DNA from: Calendula officinalis
Lineage: Eukaryota; Streptophyta; Magnoliopsida; Asterales; Asteraceae
Direction: 5' to 3'
Length of the DNA stretch: 64,000 bases
Assembly: GCA_963853835.1 (NCBI GenBank)
Contig: OY970834.1
Location: forward strand, 36,797,257 to 36,861,256
Part shown: positions 32,580 through 44,106 of the stretch, piece after piece
Numbering within the stretch: the stretch's first letter is position 1
How the letters are laid out: each line of letters opens with the position of its first letter
Translations under genes and position numbers: made by a program
Notes under the pieces: model-generated
Database searches by the model: none
What the model was told of the DNA's origin: nothing
Seen by the model: the letters and a program-made list of their open reading frames with translations, nothing else

Positions 32580-33315
32580 AACTTGTCATCACTGTGGTGT
32601 TCAAATGAGTTTATAATTTAAGATAATTTTTATTTAAATGGAATTGGATTTTATTAATCAACTATTTTTTATCGTCATCGTGGTGTTGCAAGATTAGCTT
32701 TATGCCTGTTTTGACTTCTAGACCGTTGGTTTTTACTGACCAATCTTTATTGTCTATCTCTGATGGTGTTAGGGGTTTCTGTTAGTAGGGATTGACTAAT
32801 GGACCAAGTTTGCCAAAATTTGTAATGCGTTTGCAAATTTGAAAATCAAAGCGTACAATTTGGTCAAAATATATGAACTATATATTCTTACAAGTTGGCC
32901 ACATCCCTTCACTTGATGTTCTTACAGTACTAAACTTGAGTAAATCAACATTAAAATTTTCATTATTATTCTTACTTACTTATGGCCGGCTTAAAATATC
33001 AAAAAATTTGATTGACTCGAAACACATTTGGCCATATCATATAATGTAGCTTCAAACCATCAAACATATTCTGTGCCAATAAACCAATTTATTGTAGCTT
33101 CTAACCATCAACGAACTTGTTTTTATGATAAAGTTAATAGGCCCCCCCACCCCCCCCCCCACACCCACACACATTATCTAATCATAAAATTTGTAAAAAT
33201 AACTAAAAAGTTGACACAATAATAATAACGGAAAGCAAAAAAGATGCTAACGACATACTAATCTCGGTACAACTTTACATAATATACGGGTTCTATAGTC
33301 TCTGATACGCTCTTA
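32580..33315. other. Intergenic DNA with a C-rich tract
   Basis: No gene recognised. A polypyrimidine tract of mostly C followed by a CA run lies at about 33140-33172. Confidence 0.45.
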
Positions 33316-33379
33316 AAATGTTATTTTTTCCTGGAGTTAATTATCCTTATTTCTTGGATAACTGGAAGATTTGGGTTGA

Positions 33380-33668
33380 CTTTGAAAAAAGTCAAATGTA
33401 GCACCCGGCCCGAAAGACTGACAGCACTTGGTGAGTCGGAACGAAGAGGCTCAAACACGGAATTCCTACCATTTTTTGATTGTGAAATCGATAATGGGGC
33501 AAGATCAGTGTCCAATGTTCTTGATTGTGGTTCAATGTTTCCCAATAATAAAATGGGCCCACCCAAACGTTCGGCTTGTTGGAGAATGTTGATTTTACTT
33601 GATCTGTATGTGTATCTGAAGTATTTTAAAGCTAGAATGGGCCCCATACCGGCTGCTACTATCAGCTG
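33380..33668 (-). pseudogene. Unidentified exon-like fragment
   Basis: The minus strand has a good acceptor (CTTTTTCAG, ending at 33664) followed by an open frame reading MGPILALKYFRYTYRSSKI, AERLGGPILLLGNIEP and SVFEPLRSDSPSAVSLSGR before stops. It has the composition of a real cytosolic tail following a membrane segment in a plant protein, and a decayed copy lies at 1555-1640. No other exon is visible in this window, so a captured or left-over gene fragment is more likely than a working gene. I cannot name the parent. Confidence 0.5.
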
Positions 33669-33689
33669 AAAAAGTATTGTTCAGACATT

Positions 33690-33980
33690 ATAGTCCTTAA
33701 TGTTTGAACTTTGGCACTCGGATGGTCCGTCACTCTGTTAAATTTAACCGATTGCTGTTATCTTTGTGGAAATGACCATTTTACCCTTTTTTAGTTACCT
33801 TTTTGGTCCCTTAAAAATAGATTAAAAATATTTAAGGACTGTAAATGTAATTTATTAAAAAGGTAAATACAGATAATAACTTTAATGGAGTTAGGGACCA
33901 TCTTAGTGCAAAAGCTCACATGTAGAGGACCATCCGTGTAATAAACAAAAATGGAGGGACTATTTATGTAATTTACTCAA
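33690..33980. mobile_element. Possible inverted-repeat element
   Basis: atagtccttaatgtttgaac near 33690 and ggagggactatttatgtaat near 33953, plus internal atggtcc / ggaccat pairs, suggest an imperfect foldback. No clear target duplication. Low certainty. Confidence 0.3.
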
Positions 33981-34094
33981 AATAATATTATCTTTACTAT
34001 TTATAAAGCATTTAGGACATTTCTATAAATAGATGGCTGAAAATTCAGCCAATAACTTTCCATTTTTGTATTTCCTTTACGTTTAAAAAATAAG

Positions 34095-34185
34095 CAAGTT
34101 ACCAGACTCGAACACATGACCTCTAGGTTTTCAGCCATGGATTCTAGCCAACTGAAGCAGACGCTTATTGCTTTCATTTTTATAA
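34095..34185 (-). repeat. tRNA-derived SINE head
   Basis: On the minus strand there is an A-box-like TCAGTTGGCTAGAAT and a B-box-like TGTTCGAGTCTGG about 40 bp later, a tRNA-derived promoter arrangement. It is followed by an A-rich stretch. Confidence 0.5.
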
Positions 34186-34189
34186 CTTC

Positions 34190-34975
34190 TCAAAAGTTAT
34201 ATGCAACTTATTAGATCTAAACCCATAACTTTTAACCTCCGTCGATTCGTTTCTTCTTGGATATTGAACAGTTATTTCTTCTTGGATATTGAACTATTGG
34301 GAAGAGGAACGACACTTTAAATCCCCCTCTTCTTGGGGAAAAAAACCTACATCATAACGCCTCTCTCTCAAATTGCAAGAGGCAGGAGAAACAGGTCTTC
34401 AATGGGTTTCAAAGGTTTTCAAGAAAAAAACTCGATAAATTTCTTGCAATCATCGGAAAAATGGACCAGCCACCAACTGGTTACCTCCTCCCGGCACCCC
34501 ACACGCATCTTCCTCGCTGTCTCCTTTTAGGCTCTAATTTGTGTTTGGAATTTTGTTTGTAGATGTCTTCAGCCAATATCTAGATTAACCTATCACTTTT
34601 TTATCTAAGTTTTTCCATAAATTGGTTCCAGGTTAGGACATTATTGATTTATTGTGATCTTACTATGGTTTTCATTATTATTTTGTATAAGTTTGTTCTT
34701 CTTACGTTGAGGATGAAGATATTTATTGGATTATTACGTGTTTTTTATTTCAGGATTGTTAGATGCTTATGAATTTGGTGGAGAAATCTCTTGGTTATCT
34801 TGGGCTCTTGAACTCCAAGAAACACAAATAATTATCTTGGCCTCTTGAACTCGAAGAAACACAGGTTGTCAGATGTTTATGAATTTGGGTGTGTTTAATT
34901 GCAAAGATTTCTCACATTTTCTTTAATTTTTAATTTTTTAGTATGAGGTGTTTCTAGCTAAAACGAGAGGTGGTA
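34190..34975. other. Unassigned DNA, possible gene remnant
   Basis: The 65-codon ORF at 34333-34530 has no recognised domain. Around 34780-34870 there is a short diverged tandem duplication (aatttgg... and ctcttgaactc[cg]aagaaacaca twice). No firm call. Confidence 0.35.
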
Positions 34976-34977
34976 AA

Positions 34978-35335
34978 TATTTGACCCAAAAGAGGGTTGT
35001 ACAAATATGTTACCCAATTCATAAACATTTGACCCAAAAGATGGCTACACATAAATGTGACCCGTTTCTTAAATATTTGACCCAAAAAAGGTTGCACCGA
35101 CCCGTGAACTGCACTAATAGTTGACCCGATTCATAAATATTAACCCGAAAAAGGGCTGCACTGACCCGAGGGCTGCACAAATATCTGACTTGTTTCATAA
35201 ATATTTGAGCTAAGAATGGCTGCAGTGACCTGAGTGCTGCACAAATATTTGAGCTAAAAAAAGGGCTGCACCAAATAAAAGGGCTGCACAAATAGTTGAC
35301 CAAATGTCATAATTTTTTGACCGAAAAAAGGGCTG
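34978..35335. repeat. Degenerate ~60-bp tandem repeats
   Basis: Recurring units contain variants of atttgacccaaaaaa, gggctgca and acaaatatttgac. At least five diverged units are seen. The 94-codon minus-strand ORF (35019-35303) reads this repeat and shows the periodicity as recurring LCSP / AALF motifs. Not a gene. Confidence 0.65.
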
Positions 35336-35844
35336 CACTTCTGATTACCCATTTCACCTGTTTACTTATCACATAATGCAACTTTTTATAACCTGTTTGA
35401 CCCGTTGTTTAAGTTTGTTATTTGTTTAATTTGTAATTCTGGACAATTATACCACTATGTATGTAAATTCTAGACAATTGTAATGTATTACATATTTATG
35501 AGGATATGTTTAGTAAACTTGACCTTTTGATTTAATACCCATTTAATTTTGTTTGGTTGTGTCAATTTTTCATCTCTTCTCTCTATTTTTCCGTTTAAGG
35601 ATGACTTGTTGCCGAATTTTTACCCATTTATGACGATTTTTACCTTTTTTAACTGCCATATAGGTGGTATGTTGCCACCACTGCAATACATGAAATGTTA
35701 GGTTTCAAATAAGTATTAAAGATGACATGTTGCTCACCCACAAAATATTTTCTTTTTACTACCACGTGATCCATTATGCGTGTATATTTTATCTTTTCCC
35801 TATACGAAATGCATTTAGGCATTTCTAGAATTAGCACGAATTAA

Positions 35845-35925
35845 AAATGGAGGACGTAAGACTCGAACTTGCGACCTTTATGTTATTAGCAAGGTTTTAG
35901 CCAAATGAGTTACCAAGTCAGATGT
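35845..35925 (-). repeat. tRNA-derived SINE head
   Basis: On the minus strand, GACTTGGTAACTCATTTGGCT (A-box region) is followed about 35 bp later by GGTCGCAAGTTCGAGTCTTA (B-box region), similar in order to an elongator tRNA(Met)-like sequence but without a paired acceptor stem. Confidence 0.5.
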
Positions 35926-36046
35926 TACATATGTTTACTGTTACCGCTTTGATTGGAAGATCATTACTACCATCAACTTTCAAAGTGAAGTGTCAAAGAC
36001 GACATGTTGCTACCAGAAAAGAATTGTTTGCCCCAAAATATTATTT

Positions 36047-36085
36047 CAGGGTACCCGTCGCCGCATTGCGTGGGTACCCTGCTAG
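36047..36085 (+). mobile_element. Helitron-like 3' terminus (candidate)
   Basis: A perfect 10-bp stem (CAGGGTACCC at 36047-36056, GGGTACCCTG at 36072-36081) is directly followed by CTAG and a T. The hairpin plus CTRR plus host T is Helitron-like. The lack of the usual spacer and of an identified 5' end keeps this tentative. The short ORFs at 35922-36255 cross it. Confidence 0.35.
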
Positions 36086-36089
36086 TTTA

Positions 36090-36515
36090 TCTAGAAAAGG
36101 AAAAGACAGTACTTACAAATATGGAATTCCACAATTACTCCAAAGGTGGTTATATTCAAGCTATTTCCTATTTTTGGATCAAGAATAGGGGCCGGTTGTG
36201 TAATCTCAATAATAGATGGATAGAATGGTGTAGTGACCCTATGTCTTGTTTTTGATTTCTTTTATTTTGTTCTTGTAAGTTTGTTTCTAACTTCTTGCTA
36301 GTTTGTGAAATGCATGCAGTTCAAAAAAAAACAAAAAACAAATATGGTATTCCAGTAAGCTGGCTGTCTACAAAGGCGATGCATGATGGTGTACATTCCC
36401 GAACGTGGTATAGCACTCACAATCCAATTTATAATATAAAAAACTACTAAATTTGCCCATATTGCAGCATTTTGTAATATCGTAAAGGAGCTACACACAA
36501 CAACCAAAAACATTT
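36090..36515. other. Possible gene fragment and unassigned DNA
   Basis: From 36121 a plus-strand frame reads MEFHNYSKGGYIQ, then FWIKNRGRLCNLNNRW, with protein-like composition, but it is short and has no recognised domain or splice context. No function assigned. Confidence 0.3.
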
Positions 36516-36519
36516 ATAA

Positions 36520-36965
36520 TATTATAAGAATCTTTCTAATGTGTGCCCTATAGGCACATTATAAGAGATATTAAATTCATCCAAAACTTCTAAAATTATA
36601 GTAATAATCATCAATGAAGCTATAATATACCATTTTTAAATGATGTATTAAATGTAATTTACCATTTTTTTTTGAACGACAACTTAATCTACTCCTAAAC
36701 ACCTTTACCGCTAGATTATTTGGCCTTTAGTTCACATGGAAATTTTTAGTTCATTTATTGACTTTATTGTTTGCCTAGAGGGCACACCTTAGAAAAAACT
36801 CTATTATACATTATGTGTAATTAATGAAGTTTTTGATTTCCTAATATATTTGAATAACATTAATGAACTTTAATTTTTATCATTTTAGAAGATCCATTAG
36901 ATATGATTTTCGATTTATATGGAAACTTGATGTTTATTAATTACACCTAATGTATGCCCCTAGGC
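36520..36965. mobile_element. Degraded short-element cluster with a SINE remnant
   Basis: tgtgccctataggcacattataag near 36541, gagggcacaccttagaaaaaac near 36778 and gcccctaggcatacgttagaaaa near 36956 are related boundary-like motifs. Between them, 36661-36727 is an internally deleted relative of the SINE at 38423-38562 (poly-T, then the A-box complement accgctagattatttggcc). Confidence 0.4.
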
Positions 36966-36999
36966 ATACGTTAGAAAAAAACCCTTATTAAAATTATAC

Positions 37000-37360
37000 A
37001 TAACAAATGAGCAAAAGTGCAAAAGTTGACACGAAAATAACAACAGTAAGGCTGTGGGGTATGGGTACCACACCCACACCCAATTTTCTGCCACATCATC
37101 TGCCATCTCAGCAACCACACCACCCCACACCACATCATCTCTACGAAATACCCACCACACCACACCAATTTTTTAATATATATCCTCCCCCCCCCCCAAC
37201 ATCTCTTTTTCCATCAAAAATCGCACACCATAGGCGTTATGCCCCGTGGCCCCTTCCCACCACGCCAACCCCCACGCTGTTGGGGGGGGTTACCCCACGG
37301 CGTTACCGTCCACCTCACCCCCCACACCCTCTTACCTGGTACCCGTTCTGAGTAGTCTAA
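37000..37360. other. C-rich, ACC-rich low-complexity stretch
   Basis: Runs of CCAC and poly-C (about 37186-37197) with a G-run (about 37282-37290). The ORFs on both strands (plus 114, minus 65-67 codons) are compositional artefacts rich in Pro/His/Thr or Trp/Val. No gene called. Confidence 0.5.
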
Positions 37361-38288
37361 TCAAAAGTGCAAAAGCGATGCTAAGGACATTAACTTGAAT
37401 GCAACATTAAAGATTGAATGCAATATTAATTTTGAATGCAACATTAAAGATTGACATTGATTCTTGAATTTGAGTTTTTAAAAGTTTGACTTTAAAGTTA
37501 TATTTTAGGATTTTTATTTTGACCATACTATAGTACTATTGGGACATACCATAATACAATATAATTAGGTAATAATTACTAATATACATAATTTATTACT
37601 AACTAATCATTACAATTCATAATTGACAATAATTACTAATTTTATTAATTTATAATTTTATATATCATATCTTTATTTATTTTTGTATTTACTAATTTAT
37701 AGTGACTTTAGTTTATATTTAACCATGATCATAAGGCATTTGCTGTCTATAAGTTTCATTAAAAAAACTTTATAATTATCATATCTTATCCGTAGAAAAT
37801 GGCGACGACATTTTTTTTGCTAAACACTATAAATTAGAAAAAAAGTTAGACAAATGAAATAATGAAAATAATATAAAAGAAAAAAATAACATAATGATTA
37901 AAAAAAGATTAAAAAAGAATTTTTTTTAATAATTATAAAGAAGAGAAAAAAAGATTAAAAATGAAAAGATTAAAAAAAAAACTGAAAAAAGAATAAATTT
38001 GATGACGGAAGAAAAGAAAGTGGATTAAAAAAAAATAAAAATTGTGAGATATCTACGGATAAGGTGTGAGATACTACGGATAAGGTATGATAGTTATAAC
38101 TATCAACCATACATTTGTGAGATATCTAAATATCGAATACGCTAGGTTACAAGCTCTTTTGTGTGATTGTGTTTCATTGATGGACTATTTTGAACTATAT
38201 GGATTTGTGTAACCTTTTGAATCACTCTAGAATTATTTTTGTGGTAATGGAGAAACAATAAGATTTTTCGCCAAAATATTTCAAGGTC
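37361..38288. other. AT-rich intergenic DNA
   Basis: A-rich purine tracts at about 37830-38035 and no gene. A short direct repeat (gagatatctac ggataagg) lies near 38045-38085. Confidence 0.5.
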
Positions 38289-38291
38289 TTA

Positions 38292-38851
38292 GCGGGTGTT
38301 TGGGAGATCTATTTTAGAAGGTTTATGAGTTTATTTAAGTTTAATAATACTTCTAAGTGTTTGGTAGAACTTATAAGCTTATTTAAAGAGTTTTAAATAA
38401 GCTAATTTAGAAGGGATTATTAGTTTTTTTTTTTTTTTTTTTTTTTTCACGGAAAATCCAAATCTACTCCTAAATTTTACATGTGTCCACTATGAGACTT
38501 GAACTCCCAACCTCAAGGATGAGAGGTAAACACCTTAGCGCTAGACCAAATGCCCTTTAGTAAAGGGATTATTAATTTATTTAGGATATTTTACCTCTTT
38601 GACCCACCTCACAAACATTCATGCATTAGCTTTCAATTAGAGAAAAGTTTCATACAAGGAATGGCAATGATCATGCATTATACGCATCTTTAGCATTATT
38701 AGCTTATTAAATTGTCCTTTTTAGTAATCGCACAATTAGTTTATATATCCTTCCAAACATTTTATTTAACAAAAACTTATTAATTTAAATAAGCTTATAA
38801 GCTTATAAGTTAATAAACATAGCCTTTTTAATAAGTTTTCTCAAACACCCC
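38292..38851. mobile_element. Tourist-like (PIF/Harbinger) MITE with a nested SINE
   Basis: Termini are GCGGGTGTTTGGGAGA and the complement TCTCAAACACCCC, of the GGGTGTTTGG type common in Tourist elements. The 3-bp duplication TTA lies at 38289-38291 and 38852-38854. It is AT-rich with aagcttataag motifs and no coding capacity. A SINE interrupts it at 38423-38562. Confidence 0.8.
38423..38562 (-). mobile_element. Full-length tRNA-derived SINE with 12-bp target duplication
   Basis: On the minus strand the element begins with a tRNA-like head (A-box TTTGGTCTAGCGCTAAGG, B-box GGGAGTTCAAGTCTCA) and ends with a poly-A tail (poly-T on the plus strand, about 38424-38447). A perfect 12-bp target duplication AAGGGATTATTA lies at 38411-38422 and 38563-38574. 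Such duplications are made by LINE machinery. It is nested in the Tourist MITE. Confidence 0.88.
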
Positions 38852-38859
38852 TTAATGTA

Positions 38860-39470
38860 GTTCTTTGAAATCCAACTACCATCTTAATCATGGATTTCGC
38901 ATAGAGATGGAAGTTTCAACATCTGGTGAGTTGATTGGTGCAAAGGCGTATACTTTTTCCAGAATTCGCTATAATTTGTGATTGGGCTTTGTATTTTCTG
39001 TTGGACCATTTATTAGATTTATTTAGGCCCGTTTGATGTATTTGGGTGCTTCCCCTTCCCTGACTAGCCCGTTTAATAAAATTTGGCTTTACTAAAAACA
39101 TACTCCGTATAATTTACATTTTCATAAAAACGGGGATTTTTTACCCTTGCGCGTTGCACCGGATCCTAGATCATAATTCATACAGTTTTCATTAAATTAA
39201 ATTAAATTAAAATATATACATATAAAGATAAAAGAAGTCCCGAAGTGGTACTGATCACTAAACAATACCCACTTTCATAAATGTATTTTTTTAAAGGTAT
39301 TCCTTTAATAACAGGCTATCTATTTCAGAGTTTATATTTGAGATGTAAGCGACCTAACTATTGTCATGGCCATTTCCCTGGTAAATATATTGAACACGTG
39401 ACCTCTAGGTAGTCATTTCAGACGCCTTTACCACTAGTCATTCACAAAAAGTTTACTGGTGTAAGTATAT
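38860..39470. other. Intergenic DNA with a SINE-head remnant
   Basis: No gene. At about 39365-39440 the minus strand has an A-box-like TGACTAGTGGTAAAGGC and a weak B-box (CACGTGTTCAATA), another decayed SINE head. The ORF at 38916-39101 has no recognisable features. Confidence 0.45.
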
Positions 39471-39471
39471 A

Positions 39472-39783
39472 CTGCATCCGTATCAAAATAAGTGATACAT
39501 TTACAGAATTATGATTTTTGAGGCAAAAGATTAAAAGGTAGTTTAAGATGGATTAAAGTTGATAGTTACTGGAGAATTAGTCCCACTTCTTTTGAATAAA
39601 ATGATATTAATGATGTTTAAAAGTAAAAGTAAGGGTAAAAAAGTAATTTCACTTTATTAAAATAGATAATTAGTGGAGAAAGGGTCTGATTTTTTACCAA
39701 ATAAGGTAAATTTTATAAGTGTATCACTTATTTTGATCCACCCATAAATAGAAAGTGTATCACTTATTTTGATACGAAGGTGG
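39472..39783. mobile_element. Degenerate Stowaway-like MITE
   Basis: About 312 bp. The left end reads ctgcatccgtatcaaaataag and the right end cttattttgatacgaaggtgg, with TA on each side. It is the same length and subfamily as 16313-16624 (body text aagtgatacattt and cacttattttga), more decayed. Confidence 0.75.
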
Positions 39784-39789
39784 TAATAC

Positions 39790-40775
39790 TTTTTTACATG
39801 AAAAAGAACACGCCCAAATCATCCAGCAAATATAGTGGGATTCAGAAATCAGAAGCCTATTAGAGAAGAATATTAAACCTGTGTTAATTTAGAAACATAA
39901 GCACTAACCTCCTTTCTTGGCACTAAAATTATATATTACTCGGGTTTTTATCAAGGAAAATAACTAACACAGAAACACTTGAATAGAAAACACTGTAAGC
40001 CATGAGACTAACATAAGTCTATAAAACATTACATGCAGTAACTGCCCGCTCATTACTACAGAGCGAGGAAAATGCAATCCTTTAAAAACAACCTTTTTAA
40101 ATGAGTTGTGTTTGATTATAATTTACTTTATTTAATGTAAATGATTACAATAGGCAATATAATTATTTAATGTAAATGATTACAATAGGCAATATTTTTA
40201 TTTGAAGTTGCAAAATTTTATGAAGAATTTCAAATATATCTATAAAAAGTTGTTACATTAGACCGGTGTTAACGGCACGTCATCTTGGGAACCGAAGGCC
40301 GTCGGCTACTTCCCACCATTGGCACGGTTCTTTGGTTGGCCCTCGTTGGTTTTTGGCTTCGTCTGGACGAAGACAAAAGACACGGAGGGGAGGTGGTTTG
40401 GTGGGGCTAAGTGTATTTAACAAGGTATTGTGTGTGTAGATTTTTAATGGTGAGTCTCAAAAACTGAAGATGATGAGAATTGTTGACATGTGTATGTCAG
40501 CTGAGTGTTAGCTAACATGACACTAATTTGACAAAAATTGAAGATGTTAATTGTGTCACATTCACCAATCTTAGTACAACTTAAAAGACAACTTTTAATT
40601 TGAAAAGTTTTAATTTAAAAAGTTGCATAATCAAGATATCATCTGCACATTCTCTCATCAGTTGTCGTTCAAGCTTTCCTCCATAACGGGTCATCGGCGA
40701 TAGTTTTCCTCCGTCACTGGTCCAAGCTTTTAACACAAGGAATCCTCCATCACATCTCCTGCCCGCCCACTGGTT
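39790..40775. other. Intergenic DNA
   Basis: No gene recognised. A 23-bp text (tttaatgtaaatgattacaat) is tandemly repeated at about 40133 and 40168. A more GC-rich patch at 40268-40400 has no recognised content. Confidence 0.4.
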
Positions 40776-41075
40776 TCTCCAGTTAAAATAGTCAATAAAA
40801 CAAGAAAATGAAACAATATTTGCTACCTTATTTCGGTCAATATCCAGCCATGATACACGATTCCAAGCATGATTTGAGGGATCCTCAATTAATCTCTTTC
40901 CTTATGTAATTCTTCCTTTATGTTTAAATAAGCTCAAAGTCCGTGTAATGTTCAATTCATACGAAAATAATACAAAAGAAGTTCTAATATTTGTCATGGT
41001 ATCAGAGCATGGTTAATTCATCATCTACCATGTTTTTCAATTAGCGTTACTGATCAGAAAAATTCCCGAGCCACC

Positions 41076-42278
41076 ATGCCAAACGACGGCAGCCCGGATA
41101 CAAACTTATCCCTGCAATTAGCTAATCTGCTAAATAGCATCAACCCGAAACCTCAAAATCTCAAGCTTTCCGACAATCTTCAAATAAACCTCAAACTTAA
41201 CAACCAGAATTATGCCTTATGGACTCGAATGATTCGAGTTGCCATAGGTGGAAAATCCAAGGCTTTATTAGCCCACTTAACCTCGATTCCTCCTAACCCA
41301 GACAACGAATCGTTCGAGCAATGAGAACAAGAAGATCTGATTGTCTTCTCTTGGCTTATTCAAAATATTGAGCCAACGCTTGCCGGCAACCTCACCGAAT
41401 ATCCCACCGCAAAAAGCTTGTGGGATGCTTTGGTGGTCACGTACAGCAGCGGAAAAGACAGCCTTCAGATCTTCAACCTTCATGTCAAGGCCAACGAAAT
41501 CAAGCAAAACAGCAATTCTTTGGAAGAACTCTGGATCACATTCCAAGGGATTTGGGGCGAGATCTATAGAATTGATCCAAATCCCATGAAGTGTCCGGAA
41601 GATATTCAAACATATTCGAAAATCAGATCAGAACAGAAGCTGTTTCAGTTCTTGAATTCTCTTGACCGGAAATATGAATCGGTGAAAAGAGAAATCATCC
41701 GGCTAGAAACCCTTCCGTCTGCAGAGGCGGCGTATGCTGCTGTTAGGAAAGAAGTAGCTCACCAGGTTATTTTGGGAGCCACGAATCTCGAAACAAAAGG
41801 TATAGCCTCGGGTCTTATTGCCACCGAAACAGACGGGGTGGGGTTGGCTGCGAAAGGGTATCGCCGGCCGGAGGGGAGGAAAACCGGACAAATCGTTAAA
41901 GAAGACAAGTCTCACTTACAGTGTGACAACTGTGGGATGAAGAAACACACCATTGATCAATGTTTCGAACTTGTGGGATACCCCGATTGGTGGAATCAGG
42001 GCCACAAAACAAGCAATAAGAACGTCGGACCGGAGAAGGGACGACAATCGACAGGAAACAAACCCGATCGGAAAATGAGCTCGACCTCTGGATTCGGTGG
42101 TGTCGCGGGTGGAGTTGCAGCGCCGATCTCAGATTTCGAAGGGGATGAGGGTTTCTCGGTTCATGAAGGTACAGGGGTAAAAGTGATAAAGACTTTAACC
42201 CCCACCCTTGTCTTTCCAATTTATGTCAAAAAAACCCTATTTCTATATTACAAACGGATATTGACCCTGACACTTTAA
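41076..42278 (+). pseudogene. Copia-A gag (one internal stop)
   Basis: Begins MPNDGSPDTNLSLQLANLL. A UBN2/DUF4219-type Gag follows (QNYALWTRMIRVAIGGKSKA, then SLWDALVVTY), and a CCHC zinc knuckle (C-x2-C-x4-H-x4-C, starting CDNCGMKKH) near 41920. An in-frame TGA at 41322-41324 splits the frame after 82 codons, where Copia-B has a Trp codon in the same place. The frame ends at 42276-42278, before protease, which lies in another frame. Confidence 0.88.
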
Positions 42279-42382
42279 ATGTCAAACATAAAAATCGGGA
42301 CAGGGAGGGTACCAAAAATAAAAACAGCCCATTTTTAAATAATAATAATACTTTCACATATTTTTTAAATGAGAGTTTTAAA

Positions 42383-43885
42383 TTGTGCGAAAATTTAAGG
42401 GTAAAAGATAAAAGCGGGTTAGTAAATATGGTCCAAAATTCCAAAGAACGTGAACAATCATGGATATTTGATTGTGGGGCCACGGACACCATGACCTACG
42501 ATCTATCCGATTTTACTACAATAAATAAACCAACTAAAACTTTTATTTCAACGGCTAATGGAGAAAAATTACATGTGAAAACAGGAGGAAGTATTGAGAT
42601 TTCACCAACTCGAAAACTATCAAAATGTCTTTATATTCCTGCGTTATCACATAAACTTTTGTCTGTTAGTCATGTTACAAAAGAGTTAAATTTTTCCGTT
42701 CTTATGGAACCTACGTTCTGTATTTTACAGGATATCAGGACGGGGGTGATAATTAGGCGTGACACTGAAAAAAATGGGCTATATTATGTGGACGAGGTAA
42801 CTCAAAATGGGAGTGTTATGTTATCGCATGGAACAACACAAAGGGAGGCATGGTTGTGGCACAGAAGACTAGGTCACCCATCTACCAGTTATTTAAATAC
42901 TTTATTTCCTAAACTTTTTCCTTTAAATTGTAAGTCACACTGTGAAACGTGTGTGTTTGCCAAAAGTCACAGGAAAACTTTTAAACCAAATTTTACAAGA
43001 GTTGATATTCCGTTTTCTTTAATTCATTCTGATGTTTGGGGCCCAGCGCCAATTACTGGAGGGCAAAACTTTCATTTTTTTGTTATGTTTGTGGATGATT
43101 GCACACGTATGACCTGGGTATACTTATTAAAAAACAAATGCGAAGTTTTTGAAAAATTCAAATCCTTTTTTAACATGGTCAACACTCAATTTAAAAAAAC
43201 AATCCAAGTCCTTAGATCAGACAATGGTGGAGAATTTATTAATGCTGATATGAAACTGTTTTGCTAAGAAAAAGGTATTCTTCACCAAACCTCGTGCCCC
43301 CATACCCCCGAACAAAATGGTGTAGCCGAACGTAAAAATCGTATCCTCCTGGAAATCACTCGGGCTCTCTTAATAGAATCACAAGTCCCAAAATCCTTCT
43401 GGCCAGAGGCCCTTGTTACAGCCGCCTACCTCATAAATCGTCTCCCAACTCAAATTTTGAAATCAAAGACTCCGTTACAAGTTCTCACTGAGTACACCGA
43501 TCCTCCATCTACTCTCACCATGGAACCTCGTATCTTTAGTTGCACTGTCTTTGTTCATATACCAAAATCCAATAGATCCAAACTTGATCCTTGTGCAGAA
43601 AAATGTGTTTTCGTCGGCTACGGGATAAATCAGAAAGGGTATCGGTGCTATAATCCAAAAACCCGACGCATGTTCACTACTATGAATTGTGACTTCCTTG
43701 AAGCTGAATATTATTACAACGCCAACCTCAGTGGTCAGGGGGAGACTATAAATGATACGAATGACACACTGAGTTGGCTTGATAATGTTAGCATTGACTG
43801 TAAAAATGTAACTCCAACAGAAGCTCCCCCACATACTGAAGACAGTGCCCCCAAGACTCAACCCCTGTCCCCATCCCAGAGGTAA
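42383..43885 (+). pseudogene. Copia-A protease-integrase segment (one internal stop)
   Basis: Contains the protease motif WIFDCGATDTM (about 42460), the GAG-pre-integrase finger (WLWHRRLGHPS, then CETCVFAKS) and the integrase core starting FSLIHSDVWGP and reaching RSDNGGEF. An in-frame TAA at 43265-43267 interrupts the core between the second Asp and the Glu region. The same frame resumes (EKGILHQTSCPHTPEQNGVA) and runs to 43885. The reverse transcriptase that follows is in a different frame. Confidence 0.87.
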
Positions 43886-44106
43886 GTAATCCAATTTTTG
43901 ATTCTAATACTAACAGTCCATGTGTACGAGACAATATACATGAATCTGAGAGTGAAGATGAGGAAGAACCTACTACCGTTGAGGAAGAACCTACTACCGT
44001 TCAAGAGGAAGAACCTGAACATTATACATTACCTCCAAGAACAAACCGGGGAATTCCTCCCAACAGATACTCACCCGAAAGAGAAACAAAAAAGAGTAGG
44101 TATCCA

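Noticed and set aside
37007..37351. 114-codon Pro/Thr/His-rich ORF
   Set aside because: Low-complexity C-rich DNA gives open frames on both strands. No signal peptide or extensin-type repeat order was seen.
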